NCBI RefSeq assembly: GCF_003014555.1
Contig: NZ_PYGE01000001.1
Location: 310,001 to 374,000 of the forward strand
From: Haloactinopolyspora alba
Lineage (GTDB): Bacteria; Actinomycetota; Actinomycetes; Jiangellales; Jiangellaceae
Length of the DNA: 64,000 nt
Reading direction: 5' to 3'
A model generated the notes under the pieces. It was not told the origin of the DNA. It searched no databases and saw only the letters and a list, made by a program, of their open reading frames with translations. Shown here piece by piece: positions 53,905 through 62,002 of the stretch. Positions within the stretch are counted from its first letter, which is position 1. Each line of letters begins with the position of its first letter. The position numbers and the translations under genes were made by a program.

Positions 53905-54894
53905 TCAGTACGCGAGCGAGCGGTCGACGGCGTCGAGCACCCGGTCCAGATCAGGCAGGTACTGCTCCTCGACCCGCGCCGGCGGATACGGCGTGTCGTA
54001 CCCGGTGACCCGCTGCACCGGTGCCTCGAGCGAGTAGAAGCACTCCTCGGTGACCCGCGCGGCCACCTCGGCGCCGATACCCAGGGTCCGCTGCGCCTCG
54101 TGCACGACGACCAGCCGGCCGGTCCGGCGCACGGACTCGTACACGGTGCCGAGCTCGAGCGGCGACAGTGACCGCAGGTCGACGACCTCGATCGAGCGCC
54201 CTTCGTCCGCTGCCGCCGACGCCGCGTCCAGGCAGGTCTTGACCATCGGGCCGTACGCGGCCACCGTGACGTCGTCGCCGGGCAGCGTGACCCGCGCGGA
54301 CTCCAGCGCCAGCACGTCCGCCGCGTCGACGGCCGGGTCGACCTCGGCTTTCTCGTAGTAGCGCCGCTTCGGCTCGAAGAACACCACCGGGTCGTCGAGG
54401 GCGACGGCCTGCTGGACCATCCAGTACGCGTCCAGGGCGTTGGAGCAGGTGACGACCTTCAGGCCGGGCGTGTGCGCGAAGTAGGCCTCGGGGCTCTCGC
54501 TGTGGTGCTCCACCGCGCCGATGCTGCCGCCGTACGGGATCCGGATCACGATGGGCAGGCGCAGCCGTCCACCGGAACGGAAGTGCATCTTCGCGACCTG
54601 GCTGACGATCTGGTCGTAGCCGGGGAAGACGAAGCCGTCGAACTGGATCTCGCACACCGGCCGGTAGCCGCGCAGCGCCAGCCCGACGGCGGTGCCGATG
54701 ATGCCGCCCTCGGCGAGCGGCGTGTCGATGACGCGGTCCTCACCGAAGTCCTTCTGCAGACCGTCGGTGACCCGGAACACGCCGCCGAGCCTGCCGACGT
54801 CCTCACCCATCACCAGGACGTGGTCGTCGCCCTCCATGGCCCGGCGCAGCCCGGCGTTGACTGCCTTGGCGATGGTCATCGATTCGGCGCTCAC
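53905..54894 (-). CDS. bkdB: Branched-chain 2-oxoacid dehydrogenase E1 beta subunit
   Basis: A 329-residue transketolase-like subunit. It shows VLVMGEDVGRLGGVF near the N-terminus, PLAEGGIIGTAVGLALRG, the QFDGFVFPGYDQI stretch, RIPYGGSIGAVEHHSESPEA and the C-terminal E1-beta domain with VVHEAQRTLG. It pairs with the alpha subunit to bind thiamine diphosphate. The GTG at 54894 overlaps the alpha-subunit stop (GTGA). E2 follows after 10 bases, giving the order alpha-beta-E2; an E3 gene is not included, so a shared lipoamide dehydrogenase elsewhere is needed. Confidence 0.94.
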   Translation of the reverse strand: MSAESMTIAKAVNAGLRRAMEGDDHVLVMGEDVGRLGGVFRVTDGLQKDFGEDRVIDTPLAEGGIIGTAVGLALRGYRPVCEIQFDGFVFPGYDQIVSQVAKMHFRSGGRLRLPIVIRIPYGGSIGAVEHHSESPEAYFAHTPGLKVVTCSNALDAYWMVQQAVALDDPVVFFEPKRRYYEKAEVDPAVDAADVLALESARVTLPGDDVTVAAYGPMVKTCLDAASAAADEGRSIEVVDLRSLSPLELGTVYESVRRTGRLVVVHEAQRTLGIGAEVAARVTEECFYSLEAPVQRVTGYDTPYPPARVEEQYLPDLDRVLDAVDRSLAY

Positions 54895-56042
54895 TGGTGC
54901 ACCTCCTCGTCGGCGAACGAGTCGAGATAGGCGGCCATGCCGTCGCGCTGCTCGACCAGCCCGGGCGTGGGCTCGACGTAGACGTGGTCGAAGATCGACG
55001 TGGGCGCGGGCTCGGGAAGCGAACGGCACTCGGCACGCATCCGCTCGGCCAGCTGGTCGGACTCGTCGCTGAGCTCGTCGAAGAACGCCTGGTCGGCCAG
55101 ATCGTTACGGACCATGTACGCCTTCACCCGCTCGACCGGGTCCTTGAGCCGCCAGTGCTCGAGCTCTGCGTTCAGCCGATAGCGCGTGGGGTCGTCGCTG
55201 GTGGTGTGTGCGCCCATGCGGTACGTGAACGCCTCGACCAACGTCGGGCCCTCGCCGTCGCGGGCGCGCTGCAGGGCCTCGCGGCTGACGGCCAGGCAGG
55301 CCAGCACGTCGTTGCCGTCGACACGCACGCCGGGAAACCCGAACCCCGCGGCCCGCTTGTACAGCGGCACCCGGGTCTGGCGCTCCAGCGGCTCGGAGAT
55401 GGCCCACTGGTTGTTCTGGCAGAAGAACACCACCGGGGCGTTGGTGACGCCGGCCCAGATGAACGCCTCGCTGACGCTGCCCTGACTGGTCGCCCCGTCG
55501 CCGAAGTAGGCCATCACGGCGGTGTCGCGGCCCGGGTCGCCGGTGCCGATGGCGCCGTCGCGCTGCACGCCCATGGCGTAGCCGGTGGCGTGCAGCGTCT
55601 GTGCGCCGATGACGATGGTGTACAGGTGGAAGTGCGACTGTGCCGGGTCCCAGCTGCCCTGGTCGACACCGCGGAACAGCGCCAGCAACCGGACCGGGTC
55701 GACGTCGCGGTGCAGCGCGACGCCGTGCTCGCGGTACGTCGGGAAGACGTGGTCCTGGGGGCGCAGCGCCCGTGCCGACCCGATCTGGGCGGCCTCCTGC
55801 CCCAGCAGGCTGGGCCACAGCCCCAGTTCGCCCTGGCGCTGCAGCGACACCGCCTCGCTGTCGACGCGGCGCGCCAGCACCAGCTCGCGGTACATCGCGC
55901 GGATGTCATCGGCCGTGACGTCGGCGACCAGGCTGTCGTAGTGCTCGTGCGGAACGCGCTGTCCCTCGGGGGTCAGCAACTGGACGAGTTCGGGCTCGTG
56001 CGACGTCTCTGCCACCGGCTGCGCCGCCGTGTCGACACTCAT
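54891..56042 (-). CDS. bkdA: Branched-chain 2-oxoacid dehydrogenase E1 alpha subunit
   Basis: A 383-residue thiamine-diphosphate enzyme subunit that decarboxylates branched-chain 2-oxoacids. The cofactor motif is GDGATSQGSVSEAF through FCQNNQWAIS (about residues 177-215). FPTYREHG and GAHTTSDDPTRYR, with the flexible loop histidines, are also present. ATG 56042 has GGAGAG upstream. It is the first gene of the E1a-E1b-E2 operon. Products feed branched fatty acid synthesis and propionyl-CoA metabolism, next to the phenylacetate genes. Confidence 0.94.
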   Translation of the reverse strand: MSVDTAAQPVAETSHEPELVQLLTPEGQRVPHEHYDSLVADVTADDIRAMYRELVLARRVDSEAVSLQRQGELGLWPSLLGQEAAQIGSARALRPQDHVFPTYREHGVALHRDVDPVRLLALFRGVDQGSWDPAQSHFHLYTIVIGAQTLHATGYAMGVQRDGAIGTGDPGRDTAVMAYFGDGATSQGSVSEAFIWAGVTNAPVVFFCQNNQWAISEPLERQTRVPLYKRAAGFGFPGVRVDGNDVLACLAVSREALQRARDGEGPTLVEAFTYRMGAHTTSDDPTRYRLNAELEHWRLKDPVERVKAYMVRNDLADQAFFDELSDESDQLAERMRAECRSLPEPAPTSIFDHVYVEPTPGLVEQRDGMAAYLDSFADEEVHQ

Positions 56043-56479
56043 GTCTCTCCTTCACGTCGTCGGCTCCGCGGGGTCGCCGCGCGCCTGTCGTGTGGTTGAC
56101 GCCAACCGTGGCCGGGACTGAGGGTGGGCCCCTTCCCACGGTCGGCGCCGATCGTGACCTCGGTCACGGTCGTGCTACCGCATACGGTACCCATCAGCCG
56201 GTCGGCTGGGCACCGGGGCGGCGGCCCGACAGGCAGCGTCGGCGACCTGGTGCCAGCCTGCCTGCGAGCGCCGTGCGCCGGCGCGCTCGATCCGGACAAA
56301 CTTCGACCGTTCGACGCTGCGTCGACCGCACAAGTCGTCTGTCGTCCGATCAAGTGCTCGGTCGTCCGAGTTTCGCGCCGGACGTGTCGCGGACGGGTGC
56401 CGTACACATGGACGTGGGGGTGGTGGTGACGCACCGCAGCGCGTCACCACCACCCCCACGTCGGCGGTGGCCTACGGCG
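56043..56479. other. Intergenic region with a 22-bp-arm hairpin
   Basis: The gap between the bkd operon promoter and the surface-protein gene. Apart from the hairpin at 56411-56462 I see no gene; the right half is the 3' end region of the surface-protein transcript and the left half should hold the bkd promoter. Confidence 0.55.
56411..56462. terminator. Very strong hairpin terminator (22-bp perfect stem)
   Basis: The arms at 56411-56432 (begins GACGTGGGGG) and 56441-56462 (ends CCCCCACGTC) are perfectly complementary with an 8-base loop. It follows the stop of the minus-strand surface-protein gene by 18 bases. Confidence 0.9.
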
Positions 56480-57751
56480 TCAGTCGCCCGCGCTGAGCAG
56501 GCGGCGACGCAGCAGCACGGCAGCGCCTCCGAGCAGCACGAGCGCGACCATCAGCAGCGGCGCGGGCGCCGCGCCGGTGTCCGGCAGCTCCCCTTCCGGC
56601 GTCTCGGACGGCGACGGCGTCGGGGTCTCCGACGGTGTCGCGTCCTCGGTGGACGTCGGCGACGGGGTCGGGGTCTCGGTGGACGTCGGCGACGGGGTCG
56701 GGGTCTCGGTCGGCGTCGGCGACGGGGTCTCGGTGGACGTCGGCGTCGCGGTAGGCGTCTCCGTCGGCGTCGGGACCGGCGTGGCCTTCCACTCCACCGT
56801 CCCCTCGACCTCGAGCTTCGTCTTCTCCGACTGCGCCAGGATCAGCGACTGGGTGCGGATCTCGTCGGTCGAGCCGACGAACAGCCGGCCGATGTCCAGC
56901 TGCGCCATGGCGTCGAGGTGCACCGTGCCGCTGCCGGCCTCGGCGTCCTCCGGCACGTCGACGCTGAACTCCGCGCCGTCGGTCACGGTCTCGGGCAGGG
57001 GCGCGCCGTCCGGGCCGACCACCGTCACACCGTCGGGCAGCGTGGGCGCGACGGTGACCTCGTCGGCCGTGGTCGACACCGAGAACGGCCCGATGAGCTC
57101 GCCGGCCTCACCCTCCAGCGCGGCCGGGTCGAGGCTCAGCGCGGGTTCCGGCTGGTCACCGATGCCGACGTTCGCGTCTCCGGTGAGGTACTCGTACAGC
57201 GACCGCACGTCCGCGTCGACGTCACCGCCCTTGGTGGTGATGTCGTCGACGTCGACGGTGGCGGCGTCGCTGAACGTCCAGACGGCCGCCTGGGTCGCCG
57301 TGATCGCTTCCTGCTCGGACAGCCCGTCGTTGAACGACACGCCGTCGAGCTCCTGCTCGATCCGGTCCAGATCGGTGACCGGGTACGAGTGCTGCAGGGC
57401 CCAGAGGATCTTGTCGGCGTTCTCGGTGAACGGTGCATCGGGAACCGGGTACTGGTCCCACGGCACCTCGACCATCTCGGCTTCGTCGTCGATCCCGATC
57501 TCGATCTCGACGCAGTACGTCCGGAGTGCGGCTCCGTCACCGGTGCGCAACCCGATCAGCAGGGTCTTCAGCGCTTCGCGGTCCTGGAAGTTGACGCCGT
57601 AGCCGGCGACGTTGTTGTCCGGTGCCAGTTCGGCCTGCGCCTCGGCGTCGGCGACGTCGAGCGCGGTTGCGGTTGTGGGGACGAGCATGGCCGCCGTCGT
57701 GGCGGCGAGTACACCGACGCCGAGACGGCGCCGGAGGACGTGCGTGGACAT
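56480..57751 (-). CDS. Sortase-anchored surface protein with thioester domain
   Basis: A 423-residue cell-wall protein. A signal peptide (LGVGVLAATTAAMLVPTTATA, cut near residue 30) leads into a thioester domain. Cys80 (RTYCVE) and Gln154 (ATQAAVWTF) are the residues that form the internal Cys-Gln thioester in such adhesins. A domain of beta strands follows, then a Thr/Pro/Ser/Glu-rich stalk (PTPTETPTATPTSTET and similar) of about 75 residues. The end is LPDTG, a hydrophobic helix and RRR, a class sorting signal. It should be covalently fixed to peptidoglycan and could bind host or surface amines. GTG/ATG start is ATG 57751. Confidence 0.88.
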   Translation of the reverse strand: MSTHVLRRRLGVGVLAATTAAMLVPTTATALDVADAEAQAELAPDNNVAGYGVNFQDREALKTLLIGLRTGDGAALRTYCVEIEIGIDDEAEMVEVPWDQYPVPDAPFTENADKILWALQHSYPVTDLDRIEQELDGVSFNDGLSEQEAITATQAAVWTFSDAATVDVDDITTKGGDVDADVRSLYEYLTGDANVGIGDQPEPALSLDPAALEGEAGELIGPFSVSTTADEVTVAPTLPDGVTVVGPDGAPLPETVTDGAEFSVDVPEDAEAGSGTVHLDAMAQLDIGRLFVGSTDEIRTQSLILAQSEKTKLEVEGTVEWKATPVPTPTETPTATPTSTETPSPTPTETPTPSPTSTETPTPSPTSTEDATPSETPTPSPSETPEGELPDTGAAPAPLLMVALVLLGGAAVLLRRRLLSAGD

Positions 57752-57953
57752 GCAGCTCCTCTGCGGATATCAGTCATCGCCACCGATGCCCGGTGACGGA
57801 TCACGTTCCCCCAGACGGCGCATAGTAGTGATCAATCACTCCAAAAGGAAGTTGCCCCGCCAGTGCGGCGAGTGCCGCAATTACCCGTCATTCGTCCTCA
57901 ATCAGACGATGCCGACATGCACCGGTCCCCGCGGTCCCCTAGAGTCGTGCCCC

Positions 57954-58751
57954 GTGCCTGACTTCAACGACGCGTCGGCGACACATCGGCTCGCACCCGG
58001 ACATCACACCGTCGACATCGATTCCACCTGGGCGGTCGGTGACGTGCCGAACGGCGGCTACCTGCTCGCCATGATGCTGCGTGCCGCGCTGGCGGAGGCG
58101 GCACACCCGCATCCGGTGAGCACCACGGCGCACTTTCTCACACCGCCGACCTCCGGACCCGCGGACGTCCACGTCACGGTGCTGCGCACCGGCCGCACCA
58201 TCGAGACGCTGCGGGTGAGTCTCCTGCAGGAGGAGACACCCAGGGTCGAGCTGGTGGTGACCGTGAGCACCCTCACCCGCTCGGCGCCGGTCGAGTGGGT
58301 CGGCCCGCTGCCCGAGGCGGTCGCGCCGGTCGACGACTGCGTCCCGGCGGTCGTCGACCTGCCGGACGGCACCCACGTCGGCCTGCTCGAGCACGTCGAC
58401 ATCCGGCTCGACCCGCAGACGCTCGGCTGGTTCTCCGGCCGCCCGGCGGGGCAGCTGTCCATGCGCGGGCACGTGCGCCTCGCCGACGGGACACAGCCGG
58501 ACCCGGTCGTGCTGGCCCTCGCCGTCGACGCTCTACCGCCGACGGTGTTCGGCCTCGGCCGGCTGGGCTGGGCGCCGACGGTCGAACTGTCCGTGCTCAC
58601 CCGGGGGCTGCCCGCGCCGGGATGGCTGACGGTCCACCTGCGGGGGCGGCTGGTCCGCGACGGATGGTTCGACGAGGAAGCCGAGGTGTACGACGCCGAG
58701 GGTGCGCTGGTCGCGCAGTCGCGACAGCTCGCGCGCATCCGCGTGACCTGA
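57954..58751 (+). CDS. TesB-like acyl-CoA thioesterase (double hotdog)
   Basis: A 265-residue thioesterase-family protein with two hotdog halves. The first has TWAVGDVPNGGYLLAMMLRA and STTAHFLTPPTSGPADV; the second has HVRLADGTQPDPVVLALAVDALPPTVF. This pattern is typical of acyl-CoA thioesterases of the TesB/4HBT-3 type. GTG 57954 is used because TAGAGT (57940-57945) precedes it by 8 bases, as in leaderless messages. It is a single-gene unit. The chain-length preference is not evident. Confidence 0.85.
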   Translation: MPDFNDASATHRLAPGHHTVDIDSTWAVGDVPNGGYLLAMMLRAALAEAAHPHPVSTTAHFLTPPTSGPADVHVTVLRTGRTIETLRVSLLQEETPRVELVVTVSTLTRSAPVEWVGPLPEAVAPVDDCVPAVVDLPDGTHVGLLEHVDIRLDPQTLGWFSGRPAGQLSMRGHVRLADGTQPDPVVLALAVDALPPTVFGLGRLGWAPTVELSVLTRGLPAPGWLTVHLRGRLVRDGWFDEEAEVYDAEGALVAQSRQLARIRVT

Positions 58752-58773
58752 CGTGTAGCAGAGGCGTGCGCCT

Positions 58774-59481
58774 CTACTCGCGTACCAGCCACAGCGCACC
58801 GCCGGCCACATCGGTGAGGTCGACCTCGGCCGCATCCGGGCCGGCTCCCACCCGCACGGTGGCCGACGCCACCGCCCGGCGCCGGTCGACGACCTCGATG
58901 CGCTGGTCGAGCCCGATGCCCTGGGCGGAGAAGTAGCGCAACAGAGCAGGGTCGGCATCGGAGACACGCGCCACGACGCCCGCCTCACCCCGCCCGAACA
59001 GCTCGAGCGGCAGCGCAGCGGGACGCACGACGGTGCCGTCGGGACGCGGGATCGGATCGCCGTGCGGATCACGGTCGGGATCACCGAGACGCGCGGCCAT
59101 CCGCTGGAGCAGCCGGTCGGACACCACGTGCTCGAGCCGCTCGGCCTCGTCGTGCACCTCGTCCCAGGTGTAACCGAGCTCGGCCACCAGATAGGTCTCG
59201 ACCAGCCGGTGCCGGCGCAGCATCCGCAGGGCCAGCACGGTCCCCTCGCCGGTGAGCGCCACCGGTCCGTACGGCTCGTGCGTCACCAGGCCCCGTTCCC
59301 GAAGCCGGCGGACCATCTCGGAGACGGTGGGCGCGCCCACACCCAGGCGCTCACGCAGCGACGAGACGGTGACCTCGGCGGCATGCCACTCCGTGGCCGC
59401 GTAGACCACCTTGAGGCAGTCCTCCGCCGCCACCGACACGTCACCGGGCTGCTCGACGACCACGACGCCACCGTAGGCCAA
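58774..59481 (-). CDS. mntR: Manganese-type DtxR-family regulator (MntR)
   Basis: A 235-residue regulator with winged-helix domain (VSSLRERLGVGAPTVSEMVRRLRERGLV), metal-binding dimer domain and C-terminal SH3-like domain. Metal ligands point to manganese. Asp21 stands where iron-type DtxR has Met10, and Glu114 stands where iron types have Cys102 (DEAERLEH), while His91, Glu117 and His118 are kept. It follows mntH by 4 bases, so Mn transport and its control share a transcript. The TTG at 59481 is the first start in frame; a GTG a few codons later is possible. Confidence 0.88.
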   Translation of the reverse strand: MAYGGVVVVEQPGDVSVAAEDCLKVVYAATEWHAAEVTVSSLRERLGVGAPTVSEMVRRLRERGLVTHEPYGPVALTGEGTVLALRMLRRHRLVETYLVAELGYTWDEVHDEAERLEHVVSDRLLQRMAARLGDPDRDPHGDPIPRPDGTVVRPAALPLELFGRGEAGVVARVSDADPALLRYFSAQGIGLDQRIEVVDRRRAVASATVRVGAGPDAAEVDLTDVAGGALWLVRE

Positions 59482-59485
59482 CTCG

Positions 59486-60805
59486 TCACGCGCCGGTGAG
59501 CGTGAGCCACAGCAGCGCGATGTTCAGGGTGACCACCACGACCGCGATCACCGCCGCCAGGAGCGTCGTCAGCCGCGTGTTCGCCCACGCGCCCATGACC
59601 GACCGGCGCGCCGTGAGGACGACCAGCGGCACCACCGCGAACGGGATGCCGAACGACAGCACCACCTGGGACAGGACCAGCATCCAGGTCGGCTCCGCGC
59701 CGGTGCCCAGGATCAGCACCGCCGGTGTGAGCGTGATCGTACGCCGCAGCAGCAGCGGTATCCGCCGCAGCAGCAGCCCTTCCATGATCACCGCGCCGGC
59801 GTAGCAGCCCACCGAGGTCGAGGCCAGCCCCGAGACCAGCAACCCCACGGCGAACAGCGCTCCCACGACCACCCCGAGCCGCGCGTCGACGGCGGCGTGC
59901 GCGCCCGCGATGGTGTCGGTGTCGTCGGCGCCACGCAGCGCCGCGGCGGCCGACAGCAGCATCGCGATGTTGACCCCACCCGCGACGACCATCGCCACGC
60001 CGACGTCCAGCCTGGTGGCCGCCAGGATCCGTCCAAGCCGACCGGCGTCGTCGCTGGCGCCGAACCGGTCCCGCGCGAGTGCCGAGTGCAGGTAGACGAC
60101 GTGCGGCATGACGGTCGCCCCGAACATGCCGGCGGCGAGCAGCACGGTCTCGGTGCCGTCGAACCGCGGGACCAGCCCGCCGGCCACGTCACCGGCGTCC
60201 GGGGGTGCGACGACCAGCCCCGCGACGAACCCGACGGCGATGACGACCAGCGCGAAGGTGATCACGCGCTCGAACATGCGCTGCCCGCCCCGGTTCTGCA
60301 CCGACAGCATCGCCATCGACACCACGCCGGTGATCACGCCGCCCAGCGGGAGCGGCACGCCGAACAGCAGGCGCAGCGCGATCGCACCGCCGACCACCTC
60401 GGCGATGTCGGTCGCGACGGCCACGACCTCCGCCTGCAGCCAGTAGGCGATCCGCCCGCCCCGAGGCATCCGCTCGCGCAGGACCTGCGGCAGCGACTCC
60501 CCCGTGACGACGCCCAGCTTCGCGGACAGGTACTGCACCAGCCCCGCCATCGCCGTCGCCAGCGCCAGCACCCAGACGAGCAGGTATCCGTAGCCGGCAC
60601 CGGCGGACAGGTTGGTGGCGACGTTACCCGGGTCGACGTAGGCGACCGCGGCCACGAAGGCCGGACCGAGCAGGCTCAGGCCGAGCCCGTGGGGGCGGCG
60701 GCGAGGAGGCCGGCCGCCGGCGCCGTCGGAGGCCGGAGTGTCGCCGGGCCGGGTTTCGGAGGGTCGAACAGATTTTTTCGGTGGGCCGAACTCACCGGAA
60801 CGCAT
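59486..60805 (-). CDS. mntH: Nramp-type manganese transporter
   Basis: A 439-residue proton-coupled Mn2+ importer with eleven hydrophobic helices. Helix 1 has the metal-binding DPGN motif (VAYVDPGNVATN) and helix 6 the MPH motif (TVMPHVVYLHSA), both needed for divalent metal transport. ATG 60805 is used. A TTCGG-TGGG-CCGAA palindrome at 60777-60790 is in the first codons and could be the MntR site. It precedes mntR in the same direction. Confidence 0.92.
   Translation of the reverse strand: MRSGEFGPPKKSVRPSETRPGDTPASDGAGGRPPRRRPHGLGLSLLGPAFVAAVAYVDPGNVATNLSAGAGYGYLLVWVLALATAMAGLVQYLSAKLGVVTGESLPQVLRERMPRGGRIAYWLQAEVVAVATDIAEVVGGAIALRLLFGVPLPLGGVITGVVSMAMLSVQNRGGQRMFERVITFALVVIAVGFVAGLVVAPPDAGDVAGGLVPRFDGTETVLLAAGMFGATVMPHVVYLHSALARDRFGASDDAGRLGRILAATRLDVGVAMVVAGGVNIAMLLSAAAALRGADDTDTIAGAHAAVDARLGVVVGALFAVGLLVSGLASTSVGCYAGAVIMEGLLLRRIPLLLRRTITLTPAVLILGTGAEPTWMLVLSQVVLSFGIPFAVVPLVVLTARRSVMGAWANTRLTTLLAAVIAVVVVTLNIALLWLTLTGA
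60777..60790. promoter_or_regulatory. Candidate MntR operator inside the mntH start region
   Basis: TTCGG and CCGAA flank a 4-base spacer TGGG, preceded by a run of T. It lies in codons 5-9 of mntH, so binding would block initiation. The sequence is not a known consensus to me. Confidence 0.4.
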
Positions 60806-61012
60806 CCGTGCCCTCACCTTCCCGCCTACTCCGCCCGTCTGCCGCGTTCACGGCAACGATGGCGCGTCGCTGCGCTGCGAGCAAGCCCGTGCCGAACCGG
60901 CAGCCGACATCGTGTCTCGATGTCCTGCCCAGATGGCTGAAAGTCGCTGTCGCACCGCGGTCCCTGACCGGCAGAATGTCGGATCAGACAGCACTCACAT
61001 CTGGAGACGCCC

Positions 61013-62002
61013 ATGACAACTGGCACGACGCGGCCGGCGTCCATCTGGGCGGCGCTCGCCACCGTCTACGTCGTCTGGGGCTCGACCTACCTCGCGATCC
61101 GGGTCGTGGTCGAGGCGGACATCCCGCCGCTGGCCGGCATGGGCACCAGGTTCCTGGTCGCCGGCACGATCCTGGCGGCGTTCATCGCGTTCCGGCACGG
61201 ACCGGCCCGGCTCCGGGTGAGCGCCCGTGAGCTGCGCGGCGCCGCCTTCATGGGGATCATGCTGCTCGTCTTCGGCAACGGGGTCGTCGCCATCGCGGAA
61301 CAGACCGTCCCCAGCGGCCTGACCGCCCTGATCGTCGCGGCGATCCCGCTGTGGTTCGTGCTGTTCCGGGTCGCCGGCGGTGAACGACCGCGCACGACGA
61401 CCTGGTTCGGCGTGCTGATCGGGCTCGGCGGCGTCGCGGGCGTCAGCCTCCCCCGAGGCGGGCTGGACGGCGTCGAGACGTGGGGCATCCTGCTGCTGAT
61501 CCTCGCGCCGCTGTCGTGGGCGACCGGGTCATACCTGTCGCCGCGCCTGGGCCTGCCCCGCGACGCGCTGGTGACGTCCGCCTACGAGATGCTGGTCGCA
61601 GGGGCGGTGATGACCACCGTCTCAGTGATCTCCGGTGAAGCCGCCGATCTCGACGTGACGAGCGTCCCGGCGCGCGGATGGATCGCCCTGGCCTATCTCG
61701 TGCTGATCGGTTCGCTGCTCGGATACACCGCGTACAGCTTCGCTCTCGCGCACGCGCCGCTGTCGCTGGTGGGCACGTACGCGTACGTCAACCCGGTGGT
61801 CGCGGTACTGCTCGGCTGGGCGATCCTCGACGAGACCGTCACCTCCGTCGTCGTCGGCGGCGGGGCCCTGGTGATCGGCGGGGTCGCGCTGGTGGTCAGC
61901 GGCGAACGACCCGCCGGGCCGGCCGGCCCTCGTCGGCGACGAGAGACGGCCGGCCCGGCGGTACCGCTCAAGCGTGCTCGAGCTCGAGCCCGCCGCGGTT
62001 GA
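61013..62002 (+). CDS. EamA/DMT-family exporter (YedA-like)
   Basis: A 329-residue membrane protein with ten transmembrane helices in two EamA repeats. The first repeat begins with YVVWGSTYLAIRVVVE and the second with LLILAPLSWATGSYLSPR; the C-terminal GTYAYVNPVVAVLLGWAILDET is the signature end of the repeat. Members export amino acids or other metabolites. ATG 61013 is at a good distance from GGAGA. Its 3' end (including a basic tail) overlaps the antisense end of the HTH-TPR gene by 35 bases, with a terminator in between. Confidence 0.88.
   Translation: MTTGTTRPASIWAALATVYVVWGSTYLAIRVVVEADIPPLAGMGTRFLVAGTILAAFIAFRHGPARLRVSARELRGAAFMGIMLLVFGNGVVAIAEQTVPSGLTALIVAAIPLWFVLFRVAGGERPRTTTWFGVLIGLGGVAGVSLPRGGLDGVETWGILLLILAPLSWATGSYLSPRLGLPRDALVTSAYEMLVAGAVMTTVSVISGEAADLDVTSVPARGWIALAYLVLIGSLLGYTAYSFALAHAPLSLVGTYAYVNPVVAVLLGWAILDETVTSVVVGGGALVIGGVALVVSGERPAGPAGPRRRRETAGPAVPLKRARARARRG
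61911..61961. terminator. Nested hairpin terminator between convergent genes
   Basis: CCGCCGGGCCGGCCG (61911-61925) and CGGCCGGCCCGGCGG (61947-61961) form a perfect 15-bp stem. Its loop holds a second hairpin CTCGTCG/CGACGAG. It is within the last codons of the exporter gene and just past the end of the HTH-TPR gene. Confidence 0.8.

Noticed and set aside
53905-55029. E1 beta start at 55029
   Set aside because: The upstream 45 codons are antisense-quality sequence inside the E1 alpha gene; GTG 54894 overlaps the alpha stop and fits the family start.
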